Counted from the stretch's first letter, positions 31,886 to 45,294 are shown. The stretch: 64,000 nucleotides of DNA from Chlorokybus atmophyticus (GCA_009103225.1 RHPI01002990.1:712347-776346), one strand, 5' to 3'. The notes: generated from the sequence alone by a model not told the origin. Program-made: numbers and translations.

Positions 31886-33788
31886 TCCCCCGTACATCTT
31901 TTACTCTCGCATAACGAAAGTCTCCGCTTCTTGGCAATGGTGTTAGTAGTCACACATTAATGTTGATGTCGCAAGGAATGCAAAGTCAACCCATCGACAT
32001 TTGCATCAGAGTGCTTTATGGTGTATAATGTGGATTAACTAAACTCGTTTGCACTACAGCAGATGACTGTGAAGTTTACAGTAACCGTGCATGCCTTGGA
32101 GAAGTAGCAACCTTGACACGATGTCAATATATTCTATGTCGTGTACCTGATGTTGAAGTTGGCATTTTGTCCATTGGCGTAAAATAACACATAAGGTTGG
32201 TGCACATGATTCGCACGTATGTCCTTCAAGATGTTGATCGCGATGTCGTGCAAACAAATTTACTTATCAAGTGTGTTTAATTGTTTACATCGCTATTCCA
32301 CATCAGTTTTTAATGTGCTTGAGTGCTGCTCGGCCTCAGCAGTGCGGGAACACATGTTAAAACAAAACAATATACAACCATCTACCATCATTGATAGACA
32401 AATGTCCACTAACAGTGTTGCTACCAAACCTGCATGCTAAAGAAATGGATACGCATGCATTGAATACTGTTAACGACTTGTGATATCGTCGCATTGCATA
32501 ATTCATGTATCATATTGTCATGCGTGCATGCACAAAATGAGGGGAGCGTGCAAACGCCCTCACATTGGAGACAGGTGTTTGCTTAAACACCACCCATACA
32601 CCGAAAATGCTTAATGCTATGCTGCGCTGCTGCTGTACTAACTCGTGCTGCATGCTTGCAATACTTGTCTTGAATGCATGATTAACTGACTGTGCTGTTG
32701 ATTATTGCTGCAAGTTGCAAGCTATCAGCAGTGCTATGCAGCTCACCAGTGCTTGCATATGACTGCACACAGCCGCTACATTGCACTCACGCGCTTGCCA
32801 TTCAATTTACGACGTAAGACTCCAAAGGCCACAGTCAGCGCGTTACGTTAAAAACCTTGCCCACTTTGGCCAGGTTGTAACTGTGGCGCTGCTGTTTCAG
32901 GTGGGGCACTTGTCTTGCTATGCTACTTCTTGTTGGGCGTGCTGCTGTTTAGCCCAAGCAACACGCCATTATTGCTACTGCCGTTGTTGTTCTTGCTACG
33001 TTCTTGCTGCTACCAACTACTACCAATGCTATGTCGCTGAGAGGTAAACCCTACCCTACTATTGGTGCTGCTTGCTGCTACTGTTGTATGTCACATGCGT
33101 CACATTAATGCATTTGCATTTGCATTGGGTGATGGGGATATCATATTGTAGTAAGTACATAGATTTGCATCTTCTCTTCATTGGAAGTTCTTATGCCAAT
33201 GCTTTTTGGTGTAAAGGACGTGTCCCTACAAAACGCGAAGTCACGTGTTGCAAAATCTACCATAACAAAATGTACTTTGTACTTTTTGTTATAGCAAATT
33301 TGCTATACGCTTTGGCCTTGCGTGCACCAGATTGCATGCACGTAGTCTAGGTGCGTCTACATGTGTAGTTATTAATTGCTTGTGCATTCATATGCACAAT
33401 CAACGAAGGCGAATTAAAGAAGCATGTATGACTTTGTGTTTGTGTGATGTGCTCTCTTTCATCTGACACACGTGGACAGCGCATCCAGCAACTGTGATAT
33501 ACATATATACTTGTCTGTCTCAGACTGCGACTCTCAGTTGACAATCATGGCATATGCCTACAATCCCACCAAAGCGACCTGGCAATTTGTGACAAGCAAC
33601 CAAGTCAACCAATGACCTGATGGGCACGAAGTGTTTGCCATGTGTTGGTGTTTTGATGTGTTGGCGTATCAGTGTTGGAGAACTACCTTCCATGTAGCTT
33701 GTTAATTGCATTGCTTGCGCCCCGCACCGCTCGTGACAGTGCATGGCATGCTGCATTGTTCAGCTGCGCCCGGCAGTGGTGCACGTGC

Positions 33789-36012
33789 ATGACGATGGCG
33801 GCGGCGGCGGCGGCGGCGGGGGCGACGTTGTGGTTGGCCGTGCCGGTCGCAGCGTTGTCATCGTCTACTGCAACCAGGCCGACACCCTCTCTGCGGCCGG
33901 CCGGCGACAGGCGGCCTGTCAAGCCTGGTGAGCCAGCACAGGTCAGACTAGGCCATGCATACCCTGTCCTCTCTCGGCCTGGCCTAGAAGTGTGTGCTTG
34001 CGTGCGCGCGTGCAATGCAGCAAACATGCGCTGTGTTGCCGTACTTTATTGAGTTTGGTCAAACCTGTTCTACACTTCCACACTCATGTTGTTTGTCGCG
34101 TTAACAACAGACAGGAGTGTGCGCATGCACGCGCCGGCTCTAAAAAGGCACAAACACAAGACAATAGTCAGGTAACAATCGTTGCATAATTGGCAACAGT
34201 CACTAAACAAATGCTGCATCCTGCCTGAAACTTACTTTGTTTCACAGGAGAGCTGTGCCATATGGCATTTGTCTCACCGCCACGACTGACGCTGATATCG
34301 AGCCAAAGTCCGATAACGACACTGCTGTCCCAAGAGCTGCCTTTTTCGACGTCGATGGCACATTGATGGTAATTTGGGTTGACACTGTGTGCACATAAGT
34401 CCCACGCAAGACGAATCCTCACGCAACATATGTGCTGCACAACTCGCAGGAGACGAACATTGTGTGGCCGTATGTGCTAATGCGGTTGGACGAGCTGCCC
34501 TTTATCATCCAACTGTTTTGGGTCCCGTTCTTTGCGCTTCAGGGCATTGGGTTTCTTATCATTGACAGGTGCGCGCATGCATGTGTGCGCGTGCGACATC
34601 ACCATAAGTGGATATACAACAATATCTGCCTGCACGTATGCATGCGTGTGTGCCCGAGCAAGCGCGCCCGTGCATGCGTGCATGTGCTAGTGCGTGCATG
34701 CGTGCATGCCCAATGCGTCACCATCAATGGGTGCATTGTTGCACCCACGCAGGTTACTACTGAACGTACACTGACGTCACAGGTTTGATCGGTCTTTGTT
34801 GAACAAGATATTCTTTAGCAAGTATAAAGGCTACAAAGCGTCTGATGCACCTGCCATCGCTGACAAAGCATTCACTCGCTACTACAAACCAAGGTGCTGC
34901 CACTCTTGCCACTAGTCAAAGGTTCTGCCACTACCCATCCGCTTATTCTGCGTTGTAGCACTCAACTCATTGACTCTCATGTCTTGCTCAATTATGTTGA
35001 TTCTGTTTTTGGAAGGATGATACCTCGAGCTTTGGAGCACATTGCAGAGTTGAAAACAGAGGGTTTTCGCATTGTGTTCGTGACGGGGTCGCTTGACTTC
35101 ATGATGAAACCTGTTGCGGACTTCATCGGAGTCGGTATGTATCATTATTGATGATGCTGAGTGCAGTTTCTGTATAAACAGGATAGCTGTTGTTGATTCC
35201 CAAGGCCTGAATCTGCACAGCTCATGTCGTGGGTGTCCTCAGATGCGGTGATGGCGAACGAGCTAGAAGTCGATGATGACGGCAGGTTGGTGTGCGTGTG
35301 TATGCTTAACAATCAATGTAGGGTGTGTTGTGCACCCAACATTGGTCACTCAATCAGTAACTAGACACCTCAGATGGTTTCTCTTGTGTGCTGCTTCACT
35401 CAATGACTCACCTTTGCACACTCACAACACGCACTACAGTGTCAGTCACTCTCATGTTGGTTCACTGCTTCACAGCCCACCCAGCAGGCGACCAACATGT
35501 TCATCAACGTCATCAATGTTATGTTGTCCATCTTCATGGTTGATTCACAGCCTGTTTGTTGCTAAAAGGTTTACGGGGAGGCTGGTGGGTGCGCCGGTAA
35601 GCGATGGCCGCAAGGCCACGCTCGTGCACGCGTGGGCACGACAGCACTTGATGGATCAAAGTCCACATGTTGGTAATGACGGAGGAGATCAACAGGAAGA
35701 TGATGATGAGAGGGTGTGGAGGAGACTCCAGCAGTGCAGAGCGTACGGGGACAGCGCAGCCGACTTGCCTTTGCTTGAGGCGGTGAGCATTACGTCATGT
35801 GTGCCAACAGATATGCGAGAACCAACCATGTGATGTGTATGTGTGCGTGCGCGTGCGCACATGCGAGTGCTCAACCTGCTTCATGGGCACCATTCATGCA
35901 GGTTGGGTTCCCGCATGCAGTGGCGCCGGACAAGAGGTTGCGAGCAATAGCTGAAGCGCGGGGTTGGCCGATTCTTGAGTGGGCACGTCACATGCCAGTT
36001 GTGTCCGACTGA
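33789..36012 (+). CDS. HAD superfamily IB hydrolase (phosphoserine-phosphatase-like), putative organellar
   Basis: Nine exons join in phase: 33789-33927, 34111-34171, 34248-34368, 34450-34568, 34783-34893, 35016-35134, 35243-35285, 35569-35782 and 35902-36012; 345 residues. HAD motifs: I (F-F-D-V-D-G-T, nucleophile Asp), II (V-F-V-T-G-S), III lysine (G-R-K-A-T) and IV (G-D-S-A-A-D-L-P-L-L). A hydrophobic helical cap between motifs I and II (W-V-P-F-F-A-L-Q-G) gives subfamily IB topology. Exon 1 encodes an Ala-, Ser- and Arg-rich leader with a GCG-repeat start, like a transit peptide. The expected reaction is phosphate-ester hydrolysis; the substrate is unknown. Similar proteins occur in cyanobacteria and plants. 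An insert rich in D, E and Q precedes motif IV. Exons 1-2 rest on splice-phase agreement only. Confidence 0.85.
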
Positions 36013-36608
36013 TGACATAAACTCCCTGCACCAGAACGATCATCCAATACATATGATGGTCGCTCTCGAGGATGATTGCACTGCTGATGCTTGGGAGGAT
36101 GGACCTGCAGTTGGCGAAGTTGACTGTAAGGAGTGATATATACTTTGATTGTTTGTGCCTTGCCCTCTGCCTTGCTTGGTTGTGGGTGTGGTTGGGTGTG
36201 TAGAAGATTGAAGATGCTGCTGCGCTCTCTGGCATCAGCAACACTTGGTCAGCCTATACCTGTATGAACAGTGACATAAGGCCATTGAGTTGCCTGAGCT
36301 GCAGTTGGTGTACTCTACTGCGAGGATTGGTGTATACTTGGTCGCATGATCATTGGAATAAGACATACTTGGCTGCTTGGCACAATAAACTGGCGCAGTA
36401 ACTGCCCAGCTTGCATGCACAATGCAAGATGCTAATCATGCACAATGCAAGTGACAAACCGATCAACAAACAATGCACACATCAGAACAAGCACGTGCGG
36501 AAGCGTACATGTTCGCCTCTGACTAATTGACATCTAATGTAAGCCAATTATGTGTATCGTACAGCTAGCCAATGTCCACATTATACACCCAACAACCTAC
36601 ACGTTAAG
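36013..36608. other. Convergent intergenic region
   Basis: Between the HAD gene stop (plus) and the lipase stop (minus). No further gene is seen. Confidence 0.6.
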
Positions 36609-37591
36609 CTAATCCCAGTCCCTCCCTCTAAGCCCATTCTCCTCATCAACCTCATCCACATGCCCCCCCGCCTCGTCCTCCTCCTCATCCATATCAGCGA
36701 CAACGCCCTCCAGTGCACGCTCGAGCCTCCATGGCATGTGGTCCAAGAACATGCGTGCGGATATCGGTATGTCGGAGAAGAGTGCGCTGCGGGGATCCTC
36801 GACGGCCACGACATGGTCGTCGTCGTCAATGATGGTATTGTTGTGATCATTGACGTCCCCGGCGCCGCCAAAGTCCTCGCGCAAGCGCACGTGCCATACC
36901 GTGCCGGGGAGGTACAAAGGCGGCCGCTCCGGCGCGCTAATTGTGATTGACGTGCTGCCGCTGTTGGAAGAAGTTGACGCTTCACCTGTGAGCAAGAGAG
37001 TGAATGATCAGCCCCCAACTTTACTAAGTCACACTTGGTTGATGCTAATCGATGATGCTGCCAGACTGCTGCATGCACACAGGAGTGGCACACCACAAAG
37101 TGAAACAACAATTACATCACTACAACCATGCGACCATGCGTGTGTGGCTCTCACCTGCATCATGAAGCCGTTCTGTCTGTATCTCATTGTTACTCTGCTG
37201 TCGTGAAAGCTCATCTTTGCGTGAGAGTGGCCGCGGGATGGAAGGCATGGTGTCTGCAATGCGCCGTCTTGCTGATGACGGAGGCCTGCACGGTATGCAA
37301 TGATATGAGCATTGTTGGTATCTATGGTGATAGCGAGTGTTGTACTAACTAGCTCTTACGGTTCTTTGGTCACGCGCAGAGCACATGGTCGCACTCGGCC
37401 ACGTATCCGCCTCTTATTGTGACGCCCTCCTCGCCAACTAGAACACATCAAATCAAGCAAAATCGGCGTCAAGACCAGCTGACATGCAGCATAGATGCGC
37501 ATGCACACACACGCACATTTGCACGCGCACACACGCACGTAAGCACGCACGCATTCACTCTCACACACACACACGCACGCATACACAACTG

Positions 37592-37625
<34 letters not shown>

Positions 37626-40600
37626 GCACACCTTCGGTGCCATCGGACCGGCAGCCCCATAACATACGCCGCCACGCCACTAATAAGATACGTTGCACTT
37701 GAGGCCTGGCGCGCAAGCCTCGAAACAAGGCTCGGCGGGACAGCTTTCCTGTCATTGACACTATCAACACCGTTCGTACTGTTCACGCTGCTGGTGCTGA
37801 CTGCACTATCGCCCCTTAACAAGGGCCGGCTGGGCTCTGTGGATGAAGTTGATGTAGAAGCGATATCCGCAAGCATCCTTCCTTGTGAAGACCCTCCTCC
37901 TGAAGGCCGACGGCCGATATTCTCCGCAGCCTCACCTGCGAGAGCCTTTGCGCGCAGCTTGTGTACCGACATGACGGACAGGCGCGAAACGATGTCGTCG
38001 TTGTACGCAACACTGCAGTCATGTGTAATCATCAGGCCAAAGTTCAACACATGAAACGGGGGGCCACGTGCACATGCACATATACACGCACACGATCACG
38101 TATAAGCATGTGTGTGCGTGTGTATGCAAATCTCACCTGGTTATGAATGGGGCGCATGCGGCTGCTGTCTCAGCGTCCAGCACAGGCACGGGGTTGAAGC
38201 CGTACGCCTTTATGTAAGGAAACCGCTGCCGAAGCTGCGTAGCGCTTCCAATCAACACACGCAAACACGCTAGCAAACACATTATCACACACAGGTTTTC
38301 CCAACATACTGTGCAACCGGCCGTCACGTGCAAGCAAGCTACACACACCCGGATGGCGAGAAGAGAGGCCACAGCGGAGCCCAAACTGTGCCCAACCAGG
38401 TAGAGCCTGAACCCCTCACAGCGTCCCTGCGGCCCCAACAACTGCGAAAGGTAGCCCCTCCCAGTGTCCTGCCACACACCACATCACATCAACTCTAGAT
38501 AGAATCCCATGAACTTCACCACCAACGTGCGCACACTTATACCCATACACACGCATGCACGCACGCGCGCGCACCAACAATGCTCTCGCATATACACACA
38601 CGTATACACGCCGCTCACATTGATCCCATCTCCATCCAGCTGTGCCGCCAGCTCCCTCGTGAGCTTCACGACACCCGCATGTGCATAGTACTCCTCGCCT
38701 CGCCCTTTACTACTGTCACCAACATCATCTCCATGAATACCAGCGAGGTCGTCCGCGCGGAGAGGACTCTCCGTCGCCAACGCATCGCTTAAACAGTCCT
38801 CGATACTGCCCGTCCCGCGGATGCTCACCACCACCGCGCGCGCGGCGGGGAGACCGCACACAAAGTACACAGCTTCTCCGCGCGGCTGAAACAACATTTG
38901 ATGTGAACGTTGGAAGAAGAAGAGTGTAACATGTTGTCAATGCGAAGCCACGCTTACCTGTGCGACGCGGGCTTTGAGGAGCGCTGTGCCGGGGATGCCC
39001 GCATGCGTGAGGAAGGCTGCCGCGTGTCCTCGCCACGAGTTGTCACCTTCCAATTTCGGCCGCCTGTACAAGCAAACAAAGCCGCTGTTAGTTGCATTGA
39101 TGGTGGTGTGATAATTATCATCGACATCATCATCGACAACAGCACGTGAAAAAGGAATGGCAACTGGCCAACAACAGTTCATCGTACGTAGCAACCCGCC
39201 ACGGTGCCCACACTTGCTGGCGATGCATCCACGCAGGTATGAAGCAAAGGGGGTATCTTCCAACATCCGTGAGGGGTCCCTGCAAACATGCAAAGAACAT
39301 GACCACCATACGTACACCAACTTCGCACGTGCGTGCCAAAGCAAGGCCACACTTACGGTGTAAGCGGCGTTGGCGAAGCGGCACAGCGCCGCGGCCTCGC
39401 GAATGTCTGCTCGCGGGGGTGTGGGTGGCGTGGACTCGCGCATGTTGGCCAATGCCAGACGGCGGGACCGAGCGCTCGCACCGAGCTGGTGCAACCGAGC
39501 CACGCCTGTCATTGAAGCCTGTTACCATGACCGCACACGCAAGCTATCTGTGTACTAACAACATTATGTTGGTTTATACCTGTTAGAAGGTCGACGGGCT
39601 GCTCTGTGGACTGTGCGGCCATGAAGTCCGCGAGCATCGCAGCGATGTCGTGTACTTCATCTCTAACATCCCCGCCTCTACATGGCCATATGCACATAAA
39701 CACCAGAGCACAAATACACACGCGCGAACATGCAATCGTCAACGCTTTGCGCGCCCACACACACGCACGCATTAGCACCTGCATGCATGCGTGCGCGCAT
39801 GCAATTCTACACGCTTGCGTGCCCACACACGCACACACATACGCATCAGCACGTGCGTGCGTGCGTGCGTGCGCATGCAAGTGTGCAAATGTAAATGCTT
39901 GCGCGCCCACACACACGCCCACACATGCGCGTTTGCTCGTGCATGCGCGCGCACGAGCAAATGCGCACACACAACTGCAACGCTTGCGCGTGCGCGAGCA
40001 CCAACACACATGCGCATCGGCGCACGCGCGCACACGCGCATGAGACAGCAAGAGCATCTGCGTGCATGCATGCACGCACGCACGCCCACGCATGCACAAG
40101 CACACACTCTCACTCTCACAGACGCGCACAACAACACCAACCAACTTTCCTCCTCGTGCTCACCCTCCTCCCCACACCCCAATGCCGATGAGCAAGAACC
40201 TCGGCCGTCCCAGCACGAACAGCAGCTCCCTGAGCTCGGCATCCCACGTCCATCGGTAGTGCGCGCGCCAGGCGTCCACGGGGTTGATGTTGTTGTGGCT
40301 GTTGTTGGGTCGGGACGACGACGACAATGTCGACAGAAGCGCACGCCACGACAGAACGCGCGAGCCGCCGGCAGCGCGAACCACACGCAGCGCCCACGCC
40401 AACGCCGTGAAGGTTAAGAAGATGGACTTGAGATGGGAGGAAGTAGACAAGCCTTTATGAAAATACCGTGTAAGAAAGGTGACAACAGATCTGAGGTATG
40501 TGTTTGCGTGCGTGTGGACCAAACGTGTGCATATGCCTATGTCAAGGGTGCACGTGCCTGCATGTGCACATGTACAGTTGCAAGTATGTGTACGAAGTAA

Positions 40601-42431
40601 GTGTACGTCTGGTATGTGCATGTGCCTATGTATGCGCTCAGTTAGACACATGTGGTGTCAGCACATAACAACAGTTGTGCAGGTGTGTAGATGAGTGGAC
40701 ACAGCATCTGTGGTTGTGTACCGCATGGGGAGAAAGTTGAGGAGAGGGTGCGCACGAGGAGAAGGGTGACTGCAATGTCGGAGGTGCCTTCAAGCATCCA
40801 TACAAGGCGGCCGGTCCAAACCCACCCACGCACACGCCGGTATGCCGCCTGTGTTATGTTGCGCTGTATTGAAGACATAACCCTACGACTGTTGCAGACT
40901 GCAGTCACATACGCAGGCCTCACTACCACAAGCATGCCGGCGCAAGAGCATATTAACACCAAACCTGATGCTTTGCAATGCTATTGCATGATGGTGGCGT
41001 CGTTGCAATGGCAACAAATGGTACTACTGTGCTAACAAATGTTGTACACAGGCATGTACGCGCGCATCAAAGTTCACAAAGTAAGCAGACATGGGCACGC
41101 GCGGGAGCACATGTGCACATGCACGCGTGCACCCGAACACACCCACACACACGCAATCGCGCGTGCACACACACGCGCAAACATCCCTTACCCTGCCCTC
41201 CTGCTGAGAGCCTGCCACAGCTGGGTCAGCCGCTTTGAGGCTCTCCTTCGCAGCCGCCGCCTGTTCAAGAAGTAGTAGTAGATGTGCATGTGCTTTATAC
41301 CAACAGCTCCTTGACTACACACACTACACACACACAAGACACACAACAACCACTCGTACTTGCGAGCACCCCGAGCCGAGCATCCATGCCAGCCGCAGCG
41401 CGCTGACAGCTGTCACAGTGGCTGCGGCAGCCACGAGCGGCGAGGAGCGCAGACACGTCAACACGGAGGAGGTAGATGTTGATGATGAGGTGGACACCGC
41501 CACAACACCCACTGCCAGGAGGCCAACCTGAATCCTCTTCAAGTGAGCAATGCATGAATGTATGCATGGTACATGGGTGACTGATGTTGCAAAGTATTGT
41601 GCCATGTGGTAGTCTGTCTATGCAACTAACTGTTCACACAGACAAGCTGAACTGACAGTGCTTGCATGTGTTGCTCGCTGACGGACAAAATGAGGAACAA
41701 GGTCACAAACATACCTGTGACCATCTTATGTTCAAATCTCTGCTGGCTTCATTGCTTTCATGCGTGCGTGCTTGCAAACCAATATGCAGCTGACTAATGT
41801 TGTGACGTTGTGAAAAGCAACCCAGTGTTTCCGTAAGTTATACGTCAGGTCGGACTAAACAGGTAAGATAGAAGTAGGACTTGTCTCCCAGGCCTTTGTT
41901 GCCACCGCATCAATGTGCTTTTAACGCAATCTTCAAGTTGTTCATGGCATACAAGTACAGCAGCAACTGCATGCACACATGTCGCTTGCTTAAACACTTA
42001 ATGCTTCTTTCACTGACACACTTGCTGCTTGTCAACTGAAGAATGGCTTGTATGGCTTGTATTGGCTCTGAATTGGCTTTGAACTGGCTTTGACACTGAA
42101 GTAGAGAGGTCACTGTCGCTGTCGCTGTTGGCATTGACAGCAACGATGACACACACGACGACAACGACATTGACAAAGAAGCAGCTACAGCGATGAAGAC
42201 GAACGCAACAGCGACGACGCCCACTTGGCCGATGGTGAGGGCAACGGCGACGCCTCTAACAGCGAACACCCCATGTCCCAGGTTCATCCTGCCTGCCGCC
42301 GCCGCCAGTGGGGGCGGCGGCGGCGGCGCGGATTGCTTCAGATCGTCGTGCTCTGCCACATCAATGACCACGCTGGCGACGCCACCACCGCCGGCGCCAC
42401 CGACACCGCCGCTACCGCCGCCCCGGCGCAT
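36609..42431 (-). CDS. Class 3 lipase, sn1-specific diacylglycerol-lipase-like
   Basis: Confident exons (minus, 5' to 3'): 40426-40164, 39662-39580, 39505-39357, 39279-39146, 39063-38958, 38885-38619, 38468-38349, 38234-38137, about 38,050-37,632, about 37,437-37,375 and 36985-36609 (TAG). The catalytic serine lies in V-G-H-S-L-G (about 38,385), preceded by V-S-I-R-G-T; later N-D-D-I-V-S-R-L corresponds to the catalytic-aspartate region of DAG lipases; the tail L-Y-L-P-G-T-V-W-H-V then D-H-M-P-W-R is typical of the family. Upstream, hydrophobic coding-like segments near 40.74-40.86, 41.18-41.28, 41.35-41.53 and 42.10-42.43 kb (ATG 42431) would give the N-terminal membrane helices, but their joins are unresolved. 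It is expected to cleave diacylglycerol to monoacylglycerol and fatty acid at a membrane. No AG acceptor is visible before the 38,050 exon. Confidence 0.8.
37595..37624. repeat. (AC)n microsatellite
   Basis: About 15 AC dinucleotides in a lipase intron, preceded by 100 bp of imperfect ACACGC repeats. Confidence 0.9.
39663..40163. repeat. Lipase intron of alternating purine-pyrimidine sequence
   Basis: About 500 bp between two in-phase exons consist largely of CACACG/GCGTGC/TGCATG words, including three to four runs of 20-40 nt of strict RY alternation. This creates long spurious H-, T-, C- and V-rich frames on both strands. Confidence 0.7.
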
Positions 42432-43377
42432 GCCGCCATCACACCGCCTCAAGCAGTGCGCACCAATGCGTCTGACGACAGTACACTATCACTGCTACTA
42501 GCACTGGTACTCTGCAAGCTGTGGTGTTGATGGGTGTGATTGTTGTTGGAAGTGATGTGTGACCTAGTGCAGTTGCTGCTGCTTCGTTTGTTGCGTCTGA
42601 TGCGGCAGAGCTGCAGCCAGGTTGCTGTTGTCGAACCCTGTGACCAGATGTAAGCAGCATGGCCAAGCAGCTTAGCGCTTGTGTACAGGATGCGAGGTGC
42701 CATAGTCACGTGCATGCATGTCTAACAGGGAAGGCTATTTGGTGTAGAGTAGCGCAGTAATATAGCCCGGTGGTAACAACGGTGACATGTATACTAGTGT
42801 GAGTGAAATGCTTGAGTGATATGCATAACAGCACGTCATATATATTCTGTACACAAGAACTCACCCACATTGCATAATAGCTTCACAGCATACACCACCA
42901 CCGGGCTCACATCAACTTCTACCGCTACTGACCTCCCTGTGCCGCTTTTGCTTAGTGCCACAGTGGCTGCCACTGCTATGTGTAGCTGCTGCGCACCACG
43001 AATTTTAACGTTATATATATAAACCAGGTGAGTGCACTGGTCGGTCGCAATACTGGCGTAGCAAACTGCAATAGCATTCACCACAAGTCGTGCACGGAGG
43101 CACATTCAATCTGTAACACTCGGTGTGCGTGAACAACTGTGCACTTGCAGTGCAGCCAGCGCAACTGCTTGCCAGGTTTCGCATCATGGTATGAGGGCAG
43201 GCATATCCTGATTCAAATGCAACACAGCAGGGTGGCCTAGTTGCCAGCTTCACCCACAAACACAACTCCTGTTGAGCAAGAAATATATACTAACTTAAGG
43301 ACTACAACAATGCTAAAGAAGCCTCGCACGCACAATGGACTGAGAATTGATATGAAGCCGCATGCTGTAGAGTAGTC
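42432..43377. other. Intergenic region
   Basis: Between the lipase 5' end and the LTD 3' end, both on the minus strand. No supported gene; it would hold the lipase promoter. Confidence 0.5.
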
Positions 43378-44523
43378 TCAAACTGCCTTCGCCTTGTCGG
43401 CGTGCTTGTTGAGGAGCTCGCGCACTTGATCGTTGGCGGCACGGTCGAGGGCGGTCTTGCCCTCTGTGTCCTTGACGCTGGCGTCGGCGCCGGCGTTGAG
43501 CAGCTCTTCAATCTTTGGGAGGTCGCCCTCAGAGCTTGACATGAGAAGCAGCAAGTCCACTGGGTGTATACCCGTGCTCAGCAACGCCTCCAGCTTGTCG
43601 TATGTGCCCTCCGTCGCCAGCATGCCCATGTAGTTGAAATACTGCCGTACGCAGCGTGTCAGTCACACACTCACGCATGTACGCACGCATCCACATGCAC
43701 ACTTGCACCCACACTCACATGTGCACACCTACAAGCACACTCCCACAAGCATGCGCACGCAGAAGCCCTGAGCTAAGGATTACTGAACCAAGCAATGCTG
43801 AGCACCAACCATATTTGGTGTAAACAGCAAGCCAAACACATGCATGTCTACAACTACCGCGCGCATAGCCTGTACAATGCACATTGGAATCTCATCAATC
43901 CTATACAAAAGTGGCTACATTGTAAAAAGGCGAGTGTATTGTGCACGCATGCCCTTAGCACTGGCTACTTTTCTTGATCTCTCAAACCAACTACAGCCAA
44001 CTGCACATCAACAACAGTAGCAATGCTAGATATGCTCAACAGCAGCAGCATGCACACGCTTTACTGGCTTCAGCCGCGGACATGCAATAGCGATCTCTCG
44101 TAGAGCCGACGTCGAGCATGCAAGCGTTTACAAAAGGTTATTCCCAGGACAGCAACTTTTGCCATCTTGCCAGCAAGCAGCAATGCACAAGGCACGCAGC
44201 AGCCAGGCAGACTGCCTTCTTAGTGCTGTTGTATGAAGTGCATGTGCATAGCTGTGACTGTCGTCATCATGAAGAAAGCTTACATGCTCGACGTCGTCTT
44301 TGTCAAACTCATCTCTTGTCTGCGAGCCGTAAATGCCAGAAGACTGCGAGTCTTGCCGCAGCTTGTTGAGGTTAAACCAGCAGGTCACTCTGCTGCCGTT
44401 GCTCACGGCACCCTTGCTGCGCAGCGCCGCGGTCAGCGAGGGCTTCCTTGCTGACGAAGACAACGCCGGCTTTCTCCTCAAGCTCTGCACAGAGCTGCAA
44501 GACGCCACCGCCGCCATCGCCAT
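43378..44523 (-). CDS. LTD: LTD/GDC1-type ankyrin protein for LHCP import
   Basis: Two exons in phase: 44523-44284 (ATG) and 43641-43378 (TGA); 167 residues. The N-terminus (about 50 residues, rich in A, S and R) resembles a chloroplast transit peptide. It is followed by the family-specific G-I-Y-G-S-Q-T-R-D-E-F-D and D-D-V-E, then Y-F-N-Y-M-G-M-L-A-x-E-G-T-Y-D and a single ankyrin-like repeat (A-G-A-D-x-x-V-K-D-x-x-G-x-T-A-L-D-R-A) near the C-terminus. In Arabidopsis, LTD binds light-harvesting chlorophyll proteins in the stroma and passes them from the inner-envelope translocon to cpSRP. The length and domain order match the plant family. The intron (43,642-44,283) is non-coding with GT-rich words. 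Confidence 0.93.
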
Positions 44524-45294
44524 TGCCGCCCACGCCGCCGCCTACACCGACAATGGCCAGAAGCATGCCATACACCTCCCCTTATCCACTGACATTTTGC
44601 CAATCGTGTGCTTCTCCAAATGTCGGCGGATGCACTTGGCATCAGCAGAGGAACGTGCCTTGAAGGCACGTTCCTCTGCTAACGCCACTGTCATCATTAA
44701 TCGCAGTGGCCATAATGCACTGACGCTTTCGCCGAGCGGGTAGAGCTGAATTGTCAGCGAGTCCGCAGATATTAGAGAGAACGACAGAGCGTGCGGCGGC
44801 GGCGGTGAGCTTGGAGGTGTTGGAGGTGTTGCTGTCGGTCGGAAGGCGCTTGCCACAATGCGTGTGCTTTGCGCTGGTTGAGTTGCATTGCTGCTCAATC
44901 GCGTAAGTTGAGAGCCTCAGCTTGACTGCGTTGATGGGTTGTCGCTGTGCGCCTGGCTGGCAGCTCGGCAATTGCTGGCTGACGGCAGTATGATGCAATG
45001 CACGTATGCTTGCTAGCTCAGTCGCACGAGAGAGTTGTTATCTGGAGCTGCAGTCTATCAAATCGCTGGTTGACAGCGCATAGCGGACGACCATAATGTT
45101 TGCATGTCGTGACACTGTGTCACGATGCATGCGGCTGCTCGTAACCATAGGGTTTTTCTCCCCATGTTACAGGTGTTGGCCATCAGGTTGAACTTGCCTG
45201 TCCATCAGCCTGCAATGGCACATAGCCAGCTGTGCTAGATTGTGACAACCAGCTGCAGAAGAGGCAGCCGAAGAGCCTGTTTAGCCCAGCCTCA
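44524..45294. other. Divergent intergenic region (LTD / MTP)
   Basis: About 770 bp between the ATGs of two divergent genes, presumably holding both promoters. It includes the 37-nt palindrome at 44,644. Small frames here are not supported. Confidence 0.55.
44644..44680. repeat. Perfect 18-bp inverted repeat, 1-nt spacer
   Basis: AGCAGAGGAACGTGCCTT (44644-44661) and its exact complement (44663-44680) flank one G. It lies about 120 bp upstream of the LTD start codon. Confidence 0.9.

Larger units (their letters stand above)
31097..33788. other. Gene-free stretch including the assembly gap
   Basis: No supported gene. AT-richer DNA with TGCATG words, and RY-alternating DNA at 31.44-31.64 kb next to the gap. 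Confidence 0.5.

Noticed and set aside
31421-31960. Long frames with X runs
   Set aside because: Artefacts of the N gap and the flanking poly-C/poly-G.
39509-40417. Several 150-210-codon frames on both strands
   Set aside because: They arise from RY-alternating intron DNA of the lipase; the real exons are in other frames or limited segments.
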